Below, in pieces: positions 1-9,230 of a DNA stretch of 64,000 nucleotides. The DNA is from Epiperipatus broadwayi. Taxonomy: Eukaryota > Onychophora > Udeonychophora > Euonychophora > Peripatidae. Numbering within the stretch: the stretch's first letter is position 1; each line of letters starts with the position of its first letter. Made by a program: the position numbers and the translations under genes. The notes under the pieces are model-generated. The model ran no database searches and was not told the DNA's origin. It was given only the letters and a program-made list of their open reading frames with translations. The DNA is taken from positions 10,589,649-10,653,648 of the forward strand of contig JAQFVV010000030.1 of assembly GCA_028023455.1 (NCBI GenBank), written 5' to 3'.

Positions 1-89
1 TTTATATTATTTTTATGCTGGTCTGGTTTAATTTTTGATTTGGGGTAGTTTTGATTTTATATTGACTAGTTTAGCTTTATGCTTGTAAT

Positions 90-98
<9 letters not shown>

Positions 99-134
<36 letters not shown>

Positions 135-163
135 GATCGGAAGATATATATATATATATATAT
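99..163. repeat. (TA)n tract with a non-TA insert
   Basis: Two runs of TA dinucleotides lie between the forward and inverted PLE tail copies. They are split by a 13-14 base non-TA segment at 131-144 that contains agatcggaag, a 10-mer identical to the start of a common sequencing adapter. This may be chance or an assembly artefact. Confidence 0.8.
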
Positions 164-233
164 AACTACACCAAATCCAAAATTCAACCAGACCAGCATA
201 AAAATAATATTAAAACACAACCAAAGGTTTTAC
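164..233 (-). repeat. Inverted copy of the PLE 3' tail
   Basis: Reverse complement of the PLE tail at 2425-2490, carrying the conserved block aaccagaccagcat and aacacaaccaaagg. It stops a few bases upstream of the GAAA box of the hammerhead-like motif seen in the 3' tails at 2401 and 63085. It forms a hairpin-capable pair with 1-60. Such inverted partial tails are typical of PLE insertions. Confidence 0.85.
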
Positions 234-302
234 AAATTTATTTATGTATATAAAAAAAATAGATATTATTTAGACAGGAGGCGAGATTTTAATTATTCAA
301 TT

Positions 303-785
303 TTGAATTTTTTTATGAGAAAATTTAGACAGAATAGGTCAAATTTCTATTGTAATAAATATGAAAGAAAATTAAAGTGGTTGTTTGGAAAAGTTAATAA
401 AATTTATTGTAGTGATAAAGGGTATCAGAATAATGTTTCTGAGGATAGAGTTCTTAATCTTTCTGATTTGAGGTTAAATGATAGAGAATTAGATATTCTT
501 GGTAAAGGCCCTAATTTTGTTCCATTTCATTCAAAAAATATAGTTTTTGATACAATTTCGTCTATTGAATCTAGTAATTTGAGTGATGAGCAGAAAGTTG
601 GTATTCAATCGATTTTGAATAAAAGTTTAAAAAGGAAAGAAAAATTTGTTATTAATCCTGCAGAGATTAAACATCTTAAGAATAGGTTAATTGCTAATGA
701 TGTAATCATTTCTCATGAAGACAAAGCTGGTAGATTTGTCATTATGAAAGGAGATGAATTTAAAGAGAAAATGGATAAGAATTAA
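303..785 (+). pseudogene. PLE protein, N-terminal part (start of reverse transcriptase)
   Basis: A 160-residue ORF rich in Lys and Asn. Residues 140-150 (DKAGRFVIMKG) match the conserved PLE block that usually reads K-x-D-K-G-x-A-V-V-x-M-D and lies at the front of the RT domain. The ORF stops at 785, and homology resumes in another frame by about 790, so there is a frameshift there. The first Met at 303 is only the first available one; the true start of the PLE protein is uncertain. Confidence 0.85.
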
Positions 786-799
786 ATAATGGTAAATAT

Positions 800-1564
800 A
801 TGTTTTTAGATAAAGATCCATGTAATTTGATTAAAAGAAAATTGATAGATATTATGAAGAAAATGGTTAAATTAAAATTTTTTAATAGAGTAGATTATTT
901 AAAGTGCTATCCTAATGATTTCACATCAGCTAAGTTGTTTGTGAATATTAAGACTCATAAAGATGGTTTTCATTTAAGATTTATTTTTGATTTTACAGGT
1001 AGTGTTGTAGAAGGTATTTCTAGATTCTTGAATAATTTTTTAAAACAATTTGTTGATTTTGGTCATTATACAGTTTTTTCTTCTTTTGAGGCTTTTGATA
1101 AGATTAATAACTTTAAAATGGAAAGTAATTGGGTATTTGGTAGTTTAGATATTGAAAATATGTATCAGTCTGTTAATAGGTTAGGCAGTATTGATGTTCT
1201 TATGTCTGTATTGATTAATAAAAGTTCTTTATCAAAAAATAAAATTAAGGTAATTAAAGATTTGCTTTTGTTATTGGAAGATTCTATGTATTTTACTTAT
1301 AAAAGTAATTTTTATAAGATTAAGGAAGGGTGGATAATAGGTTATATTATTTCTCCTTTAGTATGTTCAGTTTATATTAGTTATATGGAAAAGAAAATTA
1401 TTATTAAAAAGAATTGTTTATATGTAAAGTTATTTGTCAGATATGTTGATGATTGTTTATTTGTAGTTGAGAATGATAAATTGAAAGAATTTGTTAATGG
1501 GTTTAATTGTTTTGATCCTTCTATAAAATTTGTGTTAGAAGTAGGGGGGGTTAGATTTTGGTAA
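800..1564 (+). pseudogene. PLE reverse transcriptase core
   Basis: A 254-residue ORF with the central RT motifs. Residues 44-56 (AKLFVNIKTHKDG) correspond to the PLE block normally written LPKIHK. Motif A is at residues 116-122 (LDIENMY, catalytic Asp 117). Motif B lies around 177-192 (GWIIGYIISPLVCS; the usual Met-Gly-x-x-x-S-P is partly changed). Motif C YVDD is at residues 215-218 (nt 1442-1453), so both catalytic aspartates remain. The ORF ends after a run of seven G at 1543-1549, where the frame shifts; matching sequence continues in another frame toward 1584. Confidence 0.92.
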
Positions 1565-1583
1565 GTTAAAATTTTTAGATCTT

Positions 1584-2081
1584 TTGGTAATTAGAAATGT
1601 AGAAAGTAATTGTTTATTGTGTAGTCACTTAGTTAAAAGTAAAGAATTAAGATCTATAATTAAACCTGATAGCTATCAGTCTGTATCTCATAAAGTAGCT
1701 GCTTTAAGGAATTATTGTCATAGGAATATTAAATTAAATAATTCTAATGGAGTAGCTTTGTTTCAGAAATATCAGTTTTATAAAGATTACTTAAGTGTTG
1801 GTTACTCTGATAAGTTTGTTAAAAGTATTTTATTTAATAGTAATATTTGTAAGGATGTAAAGGTTAAAGAAAAATATGATTTTATTTCTTTGCCATTTAA
1901 ATTGTCTTCTTATAAAATTGTATGTAGAAATAGTAAATTGTTTGGAAATAAAAAAACTGCTTGGAAAAGGGGTGTTACATTGAATAATTTATTAAATAAT
2001 ATAAAAGAAATTTTTGATAGAAAGACTATTCCTGGTGTAGTATATTTTATCCCTTGTTTATTTGTAAGAAGGTTTACATAG
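1584..2081 (+). pseudogene. PLE RT thumb/linker region and first half of the GIY-YIG motif
   Basis: A 165-residue ORF continuing the PLE protein after the frame change at the G7 run. It covers the region between RT and the endonuclease. Its last 15 residues begin GVVYFIPC (residues 151-158), the GIY half of the GIY-YIG signature. The - strand copy at 63.3-63.8 kb gives the same protein region, which confirms it as coding. A two-base length change near 2060 relative to that copy moves the YIG half to a different frame. Confidence 0.85.
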
Positions 2082-2446
2082 GTCAGAGTAGTTTGAGTTT
2101 AAATGAAAGAATAAAGGTTCATAAAAGTAGAGTTAAAAATAAATATTTTAGTTCTGCTTTGTATGTCCATGAAAAAGATACAGGCCACACTATTGATTTT
2201 GTTGAAGCTAAGGTTGTCTTCTTTGAGAGAAATGAAATCAAAAGAAGAATTAAAGAATCTTTATTATTGAAAATTTATTATTCTGAAGCAATTAACTTAT
2301 TTAAGAGTTCTTTTAATATTAAGGGTGGATGGAAAGTGAATGGATTTGTGGGTAATTTTTTATTATTATATATATTGTGTAGTTTTAATAGTTCTTTACA
2401 CTTGAAAAGTCTGCTTGTAGCAGTGAAACCTTTGGTTGTGTTTTAA
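2054..2446 (+). pseudogene. PLE GIY-YIG endonuclease domain, C-terminal end
   Basis: A 130-residue ORF. Residues 4-11 (CKKVYIGQ) form the YIG half of the nuclease signature and are followed by SLSLNERIKVHKSRV, the Arg-containing helix of the family. Residues to about 95 fit the rest of the GIY-YIG fold (HEKDTGHTIDF block). The last about 35 residues read into the 3' tail and are probably not protein. In PLEs this domain nicks target DNA to prime reverse transcription. It overlaps the previous ORF by 28 bases because of the frameshift. Confidence 0.88.
2396..2440 (+). ncRNA. Hammerhead-like motif in the PLE 3' tail (degenerate)
   Basis: The sequence reads CTTGAAA, then a stem-loop CTGC-TTGTA-GCAG, then GAAACC-TTT-GG-TT. 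This has the order core box 1, stem II, GAAA, short stem III, U-H expected of a type I hammerhead, but box 1 departs from CUGAUGA and stem I is weak. The - strand copy has the same layout near 63045-63085. PLEs are known to carry hammerhead ribozymes in their terminal repeats, so this is plausibly a decayed one. Confidence 0.45.
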
Positions 2447-2531
2447 TATTATTTTTATGCTGGTCTGGTTGAATTTTGGATTTGGCATAGTTTTGATTAT
2501 ATATTGATTAGTTTAGCTTTATGCTTGTAAT

Positions 2532-2536
<5 letters not shown>

Positions 2537-2569
<33 letters not shown>

Positions 2570-2600
2570 CATATATATATATATATATATTGTACCATTT
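2537..2600. repeat. (TA)n tract at the PLE 3' end
   Basis: Nearly pure TA dinucleotides with one TAC interruption. It joins the PLE tail to the 5' long repeat of the next element, suggesting that element inserted into the TA tract. Confidence 0.85.
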
Positions 2601-4026
2601 ATTTATATATATAGTACAAATTGCTATTTAATATTGTATATCATTTAGATAAAAAAAAGAGAGAACCCGATCTTTAATTTTTTTTTTTGTAATATAATGT
2701 TGTTTTAAGAAAAATGTCCCGTGTAAGTTTAATTTTTCTTTTTTATATATATAATTTAACTAAAATAAATTCAATGTTGAAATGTGCATACTGAATAATT
2801 GATTCAAATAGTGAAAGGAAATTTCAAAGGTAAAAGATTGCTATCAGAAATGACTTTTTGATAGTAATTAAAAATGGCAGAAATTCATAACAAGAAAAGA
2901 GACTTTGTAATAAAAAAATGAGAAATAATGTAGAAGTTTATAAAATACAACAAAAGGTAAAAAGAATATGCGCAGAACTTTTAAAAAGAATCTGGGGATA
3001 TAAAAGGAGCCGACAGGTTGAAAAATGGTCTTTGTCTTGTTGTTCCAGAGAGTGTTGAGAAATTTGAAGTGCCTCATATTTTTTTTTATAAAAAAATTAA
3101 TAAAATGTGCCCACTTACATACAAACTGAAACCACTCTCCATGAGTGAGTAGAACTCTATCATTTGCCAGCACTTTCTCTCAAGAAAAGCCATCTAAACC
3201 ATCATCTGGTTCTACCTAAATATTGGTCAGAGATTTGGAGGGAGTAAAACTAAAAAAAAAACTACTATGGACTACCCATTGGAGGAATTAAATGTCAGAT
3301 GATCAATGACCTACTTAAATATCAACTTACCAGTAAGTTAATGGCCATAACTTTTACATAAAGCTTTATAAACTGAGATTTGAATGAAATGTTTATCCCA
3401 TAATTTTTTGATCTAAAGATTTGCAAACTGAGTAGTGAAGGAAACTGTTACCACAGAAAAATAACATACAAACTAGCTATTACTTCAATATTTGAATCAA
3501 ATTATTAAATTCATTATGCACAATACTTTCTAATATTATAATTGTTTTTTATCATAATTATTAAATGTTTGATGGGCTAAAATAAATCTTTATTATTAAC
3601 ATAACTTTCATTGTATGTGTATAAAATTAATAATGTTATTATATTTAAGTTTTATATTTGGTTATTTAGATTCGAATTAGTGTACAAATTACCTTTTCTA
3701 AGTAGATTTATTTTTCTTAATTAAGTCAAAGGAAAATATCTTCTTCTACTTAATGGGAATTTTAATCCCCATCTTATAATTATTACTTTATGAGTTACAA
3801 TATGTTTGATTCAGAATCAGTGAGTCTAATGACTCTGGAGCCCTCATTTATAAATTAAAACTGATTCAGCTCACAATTGTACTCATTATAATTCTAGGCT
3901 GAGTGGATCAGGAAATATAGTTATGTTTTTTAGAAATAAAAATACAACTTTCTTCTTTTTTGCATAACTTGATTAACTCATGCAGTTTATTGTGTATAGA
4001 GGCCTAGCAAGACAGAAAATGTTATA
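2591..4026 (+). repeat. 5' long terminal repeat (candidate)
   Basis: About 1436 bp, beginning tgtaccattt. It is collinear with 6188-7526 and differs by scattered substitutions plus an extra ~95 bp segment at about 3746-3842 that is absent from the second repeat. The translatable run on the - strand at 2868-3173 recurs in part in the other repeat and is not taken as a gene. Confidence 0.72.
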
Positions 4027-4027
4027 A

Positions 4028-4046
4028 TGGCGAGCCAACTCGGGTG
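4028..4046 (+). promoter_or_regulatory. Primer-binding-site-like sequence
   Basis: TGGCGAGCCAACTCGGG directly follows the first long repeat. LTR elements prime reverse transcription here by pairing with a tRNA 3' end, and TGG (complement of CCA) is the expected start. The matching tRNA was not identified. Confidence 0.4.
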
Positions 4047-4585
4047 TACGAAAAAAACCACGACTTGAAAAAATTTAAAAACGGTATAAAATTGAGAATT
4101 TAATGTCTGTAGCTAGAAAATAAATATGATCAAAAATAGTGTGCAAGTCTAAAAAGTTATTGTGTACACTTACAAAAGTTTTGTTTTAAGAATAGGATAA
4201 GAGTATAAAATTTTAAATAAGTTTATATTGAACCAAAATAATAGCGTATAAATTAAATAATAAATAAAATCGATCAAAGGCTAATAATGATGGTAAAGGT
4301 GGAAAAGGGATGGGAGATTATAGGGTAATAAACAAGAGGGTGTCAGTGAATGAATTTATCAGCAAAGCAAAATAAAATATTGAATTAAAATCCTAACAAT
4401 TGATGAAGTTAAGATTTTGTTTACTATCGCAAAAATAAGCAACATGGCCATATATAAAATTGAGAAGTAGTAAAAATATACAAAATAAGACAGAAGGTGA
4501 GAAAGAATTAAAAGAGAACATGGAACCCTTAATAAGAAAACTATTATACGAATGCATGATGGAATTCAAAGAAGATTTTTAAGAA

Positions 4586-4783
4586 ATGGCAGACATGGTC
4601 AGAGAATTGAAAGAAGAAATAAGGATAGAGATTAAAGAAATGAAAGAAGAGTTAATAAAGGTGGTAGGTGAGAAAATAGCTAAAGGGTTGCAGAGCACAG
4701 AAGTGATAGAATTTAGATCCGATAAACAAAATAGCCAAGAGATAAAATTCATAGAAATAGAGAAAACGTGCCGAGTGCAGTAA
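4586..4783 (+). pseudogene. gag-like N-terminal coiled-coil region
   Basis: A 65-residue ORF, charged and helical (repeated Glu/Lys heptads such as KEEIRIEIKEMKEEL), predicted coiled coil. It sits directly in front of the gag core at 4768 but in another frame. The gag remnant at 57.7-58.4 kb has the same design, a long charged coiled coil before the gag core. Confidence 0.5.
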
Positions 4784-5313
4784 ACCCCTTTTTGAAATTA
4801 AAAAATTTCTATGGACAAGATGCAGAATCACTTATGGAACATCTAAATAGCTTGCAGGGGTACTTCACGATATACCCCATGTCGGAAGATGTTAAGATAA
4901 CAGTGGCAGTTAATCATTTACAAGGGACAGTGCAAGCTTGGTGGGAATCCTTGTTTAAGAAACCAAATAACTTTATGCAGTATGGTCAAATATTAATCAA
5001 ATGTTATTGGAACGAGGACCATCAAGAGAGAATTAAGAATAAAATGGTGCAAGAGAAATGCAGAGCTTATGTACCATTCTTTTGGAAACAAGTAGCACAA
5101 CTATGAGTGTTGACAGAGTGCAAATTGACAGAGAAGCAGATTATCAAGATTACACAGAAAAAGTTTCCCGATCTTATAGGGCATCTGTTGATAAGTACCA
5201 GATGTGAGACAGTAGAGAGAATGACAGAATTACTTAGCACTTTCGAGAATGACAAGGCTGGAGAAGAGATGAGTCCTAAATACTCCGACAAAATATTGAA
5301 CCAGAAGGGTTGA
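4768..5313 (+). pseudogene. Ty3/gypsy-like gag core, interrupted by a stop
   Basis: One reading frame from 4768 to 5313 with an in-frame TGA at 5104-5106. The first part has the retrotransposon gag pattern: a leucine-rich stretch (FYGQDAESLMEHLNSLQGYF), then VNHLQGTVQAWWESL with the paired Trp, then a second Trp in CYWNEDHQ. It aligns in order with the second gag at 55023-55454 (KSWWDCYED, LLKTFWSKEHQ). After the stop the frame continues with gag C-terminal-like sequence ending near ERMTELLSTFEN, matching KVEEMAQFFSTID of the other copy. No zinc knuckle is seen. Confidence 0.72.
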
Positions 5314-6187
5314 CTACAACTGAACACTATGGTGATTACTGATAGTTCTGGAAATCAAAGGAAAGATAAAGGGTCCCTAACTTAAAATAAAGGGACAGGA
5401 ATCTGTGCAAGACCTCCATCACCAGATGAAAAGTTTAGGAGTAAAAGTAAATACAAGAGAGAAGATTTTGAGGTAAAATGGAGAGACTGGTGAAAGCAAC
5501 ACAGAGAGGGTGTTTGATCCCTATCACCTCTGCCATCAACCAGTTATAGTGATAGATAACATTGAGAGATAAATTGGGCCAGATGACACCATGCAGATCT
5601 CGGATATGCCTCTGAAGAAATGGAAAAAAATAATAATAATATGAAAACATGCAACTAGAATATTAAAATATGTATATATAAATTTACATGATTTACAGAG
5701 AGAAAAACACGATTGCGGCTGATGTAGATGTAAGTCACAAGTATTTGATTGGGTGGCCAATTACTGAAGAGGGGAAAAAGCATAGCCCCAGGTTCTGGTA
5801 TGCAGTATATTCACATAAGACCATCTTTATATGTCCATCAGCCTATTTCTAGCAGGGATCCTGATAAAGGGGAGGCAAACCAAGTTGCTGCGAGCCTATA
5901 AGACTCAAAATGATGAGCAACACTCATATGTGCTTATAACTTGGGCTTCTTATCATTACTATTATGCTTAAGCAGAAAAAACACAGATGAATGGGGAAAT
6001 GTTTCTCATTTCCACTGTGTTACACCCAAAAGTGGGCGTTAAAGCCACACGTCACTTGTTGAATGAATCTCTGGGATATATCAGCATGCTAATACAAAAA
6101 AAACACAAATATGAACATAAAGACTTATGAAAAATAAAATTAGTTTAAACCCCTATTTTTATTCTCTTTCCCCTGCCCCGGTGATAT
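5314..6187. other. Internal region of the LTR element, no readable ORF
   Basis: Between gag and the second repeat. Less AT-rich than the surroundings, with short purine-rich stretches, but no continuous coding frame and no pol motif seen. Probably a decayed remainder of the element body. Confidence 0.5.
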
Positions 6188-7526
6188 TGTACTATTTATT
6201 TATATATATAGTACAAATTGCTATTTAATATTGTATATCATTTAGATAAAAAAAAGAGAGAACCCGATCTTTAATTTTTTTTTTTGTAATATAATGTTGT
6301 TTTAAGAAAAATGTCCTGTGTAAGTTTAATTTTTCTTTTTTATATATATAATTTAACTAATATAAATTCAATGTTGAAATGTGCATACTGAATAATTGAT
6401 TCAAATAGTGAAAGAAAATTTCAAAGGTAAAAGATTGCTATCAGAAACGACTTTCTGATAGTAATTAAAAATGGCAGAAATTCATAACAAGAAAAGAGAC
6501 TTTGTAATAAAAAAATGAGAAATAATGTAGAAGTTTATAAAATAAAACAAAAGGTAAAAAGAATATGTGCAGAACTTCTAAAAAGAATCTGGGGATATAA
6601 AAGGTGCTGACAGGTTGGGAAAGGGTCTTTGTTTTGTTGTTCCAGAGAGTGTTGAGCAATTTGAAGTGCCTAATATTGTTTTTATAATAAAATTAATAAA
6701 ATGTGTCCACTTACATACAAACTGAAACCACTCTCCATGAGTGAGTAGAACTCTATCATTTGCCAGCACTTTCTCTCAAGAAAAGCCATCTAAACCATCA
6801 TCTGGTTCTACCTAAATATTGGTCAGAGATTTGGAGGGAGTAAAACTAAAAAAAAAACTACTATGGACTACCCATTGGAGGAATTAAATGTCAGATGATC
6901 AATGACCTACTTAAATATCAACTTACCAGTAAGTTAATGGCCATAACTTTTACATAAAGCTTTATGAACTGAGATTTGAATGAAATGTTTATTCCATAAT
7001 TTTTTGATCTAAAGATTTGCGAACTGAGTAGTGAATGAAACTGTTACCACGGAAAAATAAAATACAAACTAGCTATTACTTCAATATTTGAATCAAATTA
7101 TTAAATTCATTATGCACAATACTTTCCAATATTATAATTTTTTATCATAAATATTAAATGTTTGACAGGCTAGAATAAATCTTTATTATTAACATAACTT
7201 TCATTGTACATGTATAAAATTAATAATGTTATTATATTTAAGTTTTATATTTAGTTATTTAGATTTAAATTAGTGTACAAATTACCTTTGCTAAGTAGAT
7301 TTATTTTTCTTAATTAAGTTAAAGGAAAATATCTGGTGCCCTCATTTATAAATTAAAACTGCGTCAGCTTACAATTGTATTCGTAATAATTCTAGGCCGA
7401 ATTGATCAGGAAATAATAGTTATGTTTTTTAGAAATAGAAATACAACTTTCTTCTTTTTTGCATAACTTGATCAACTCACGCAATTTGTTGCATATAGAG
7501 GCCTAGCAAGATGGAAAACATTTTAA
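6188..7526 (+). repeat. 3' long terminal repeat (candidate)
   Basis: About 1339 bp, collinear with 2591-4026 but lacking the ~95 bp segment. It begins tgtactattt and ends near aaaacattttaa, then runs into a short TA tract. The internal divergence means the insertion is not recent. Confidence 0.72.
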
Positions 7527-9230
7527 TATATATATATATTAAGCACTACATGGTATTTGAATATCACGACACACACCGGGCAGCCATTTTAACATTCTAC
7601 CCACAATAATGTTCAAAGAATTTAGTGTATATAAGTAGCTATTACCCTAAGCTTTGAGCACATATATTTATGAACAAAGGCTGAAGCCCCTCTCAAGCAC
7701 CAATCTTATCTATTTAATAAGAATTATACATCTCGAAAGCATGAACAAAAGTTCCAATGGATACTCTTTGGGTATTTTATCCTAACTAGCTCAATCTTGA
7801 GGGTCTGGGAAAACAATGTTTATCGGGAAAACAAAGCTATGGATGATCTCATTAAGAGACGCTTTATATCTCTAAATATAATTTCTATCTAAATCCAATC
7901 CTATTACAATAGCCCATCAGTCAACAGAAACCCAGAATGTAAATAATATATATAAGTGGTAATTAATTCTAAGATTTATTAGCATGCGCACACATATATT
8001 AATATCTTAAACATATAATTCATTTATTCCGTTACATATACATATATAATTCCTACACATATTAATGAAAGCATGTGATTACACGTCAGAGTTGCATTTT
8101 TAAACAATTTAATAAATTATTAATTTACTTTATTCAAATTGAAATAGCACATGTTTCTTTAGCCATTATTAAATGTTTGTTTAAGGCAGATTAAGAAAAG
8201 ATCAAAGTTACCTCTTAAGAGCGAATGTTCACGTGGCTGAGGTGAATAATCTGTAAGCTTACAGCATAGAGAATATGTTGATTTTAACGAAAGTTGCTGG
8301 TCTGAACAATGGTGATAAGCTCTGAAATATTCTGGCCAAAAACAATCCCTATTAGAATTTAAGTAGATGAGTTTGGCTTGATTGTGAGAGGATCTGGTTG
8401 TTAGAGTTCCGTAGCCATTACGCTTGGTTGACTAAATGGCAAATCCATAAATAAAGTTCAGGCAGGTTCCACAATATCTGTCCATTGAGCAGTCTAACGA
8501 ACCTAGATGATTATTCTACCCCCGCATGTATACAGAGTACATTATGAATTAAATTCTTAATTAATACTTAGGTTGATCAGTTTATATGTCTTTCTCTGCT
8601 TCTCTCTATCACTTCACTGCTTTTTTTAAAAATTTAATCACTACTAAAATCACTGAGAACAAATATAGTTCTATTCTTTAGTGCTCTTTAACTTCACTTT
8701 TCCTTTCTATTCTTACACCGATGGTCCGATCTCAAGAATGCTTTTTTCTTTCATTGTTCCAAAAATACGCTCAACCAGTTCTAAGAATTTCGGTGGACAG
8801 TCATTAATTGAAACTGCCTGCGGCACAACTTTCCATTCTACTGATTATTTTTCAGCCTTATAAGTTTAATGGGTTTTGCTTAAGAAACACGTGTTATCAC
8901 TGGCATCTAAATCTATCTTATGATATTCATAATGAAATATCTATTTAAAACACAAATGAATAAAAAAAAATAATGCAACTCTACATATAATCACTTCTCT
9001 AATTCTCACATATAAGTATATTAGTAATTTTCACCCATTATATTAACACATACAGCGAATATATATACATTCATACCTTTAATTGATTAACATACTCATT
9101 CATACTCTTGTGTAACAGGGTTCGAATGACTATTGTAAATTTTTACCGCTTCGACCTATTTACTTTGCAACAACACTGGCAATTAATCCTGTATTTGAAC
9201 GCAGCTACTGTTACAATATATATATATATA
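7527..9230. other. Non-coding region, moderately AT-rich
   Basis: Less AT-rich than neighbours but with stops in all frames. It ends in ttacaatatatatata at about 9210, a 3' end also seen at 28512 and 30589, which hints that this is a repeat-family member with a TA tail. No protein homology recognised. Confidence 0.4.

Larger units (their letters stand above)
1..2566 (+). mobile_element. Penelope-like retroelement (PLE), frame-broken, with inverted 3'-tail sequence at its 5' side
   Basis: One element spans the first 2.5 kb. Its protein is split over four ORFs (303-2446) but reads in order: N-terminal region, PLE reverse transcriptase, then a GIY-YIG endonuclease at the C terminus. That domain order is diagnostic of endonuclease-bearing Penelope-like elements. 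The 3' non-coding tail (2425-2538, containing atgctggtctggtt) ends in (TA)n. The same tail occurs at 1-97 on the + strand and, reverse-complemented, at about 164-233. So the copy is flanked by pseudo-LTR-like sequence with one arm inverted, as is common for PLE insertions. Frame breaks near 786, 1545 and 2060 show it is dead. A second copy lies on the - strand at 62942-64000. Identification as a PLE is firm; the subfamily is not assigned. Confidence 0.92.
2591..7526 (+). mobile_element. LTR retrotransposon remnant (Ty3/gypsy-like gag between two long direct repeats)
   Basis: Two long direct repeats, 2591-4026 and 6188-7526, are collinear over their whole length at high identity and enclose about 2.2 kb with gag-like coding fragments (4586-5313). 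The start of one repeat lies exactly 3597 bp from the other. A primer-binding-site-like TGGCGAGCC lies two bases after the first repeat (4028). No protease, RT or integrase is visible, so this is a deleted or non-autonomous copy. Both outer flanks are TA repeats, so a target-site duplication cannot be distinguished. Confidence 0.75.

Noticed and set aside
2868-3173. 101-residue - strand ORF recurring in part at 6465-6769
   Set aside because: The recurrence is explained by the two long terminal repeats; the frame is broken differently in the second copy and no motif is visible.
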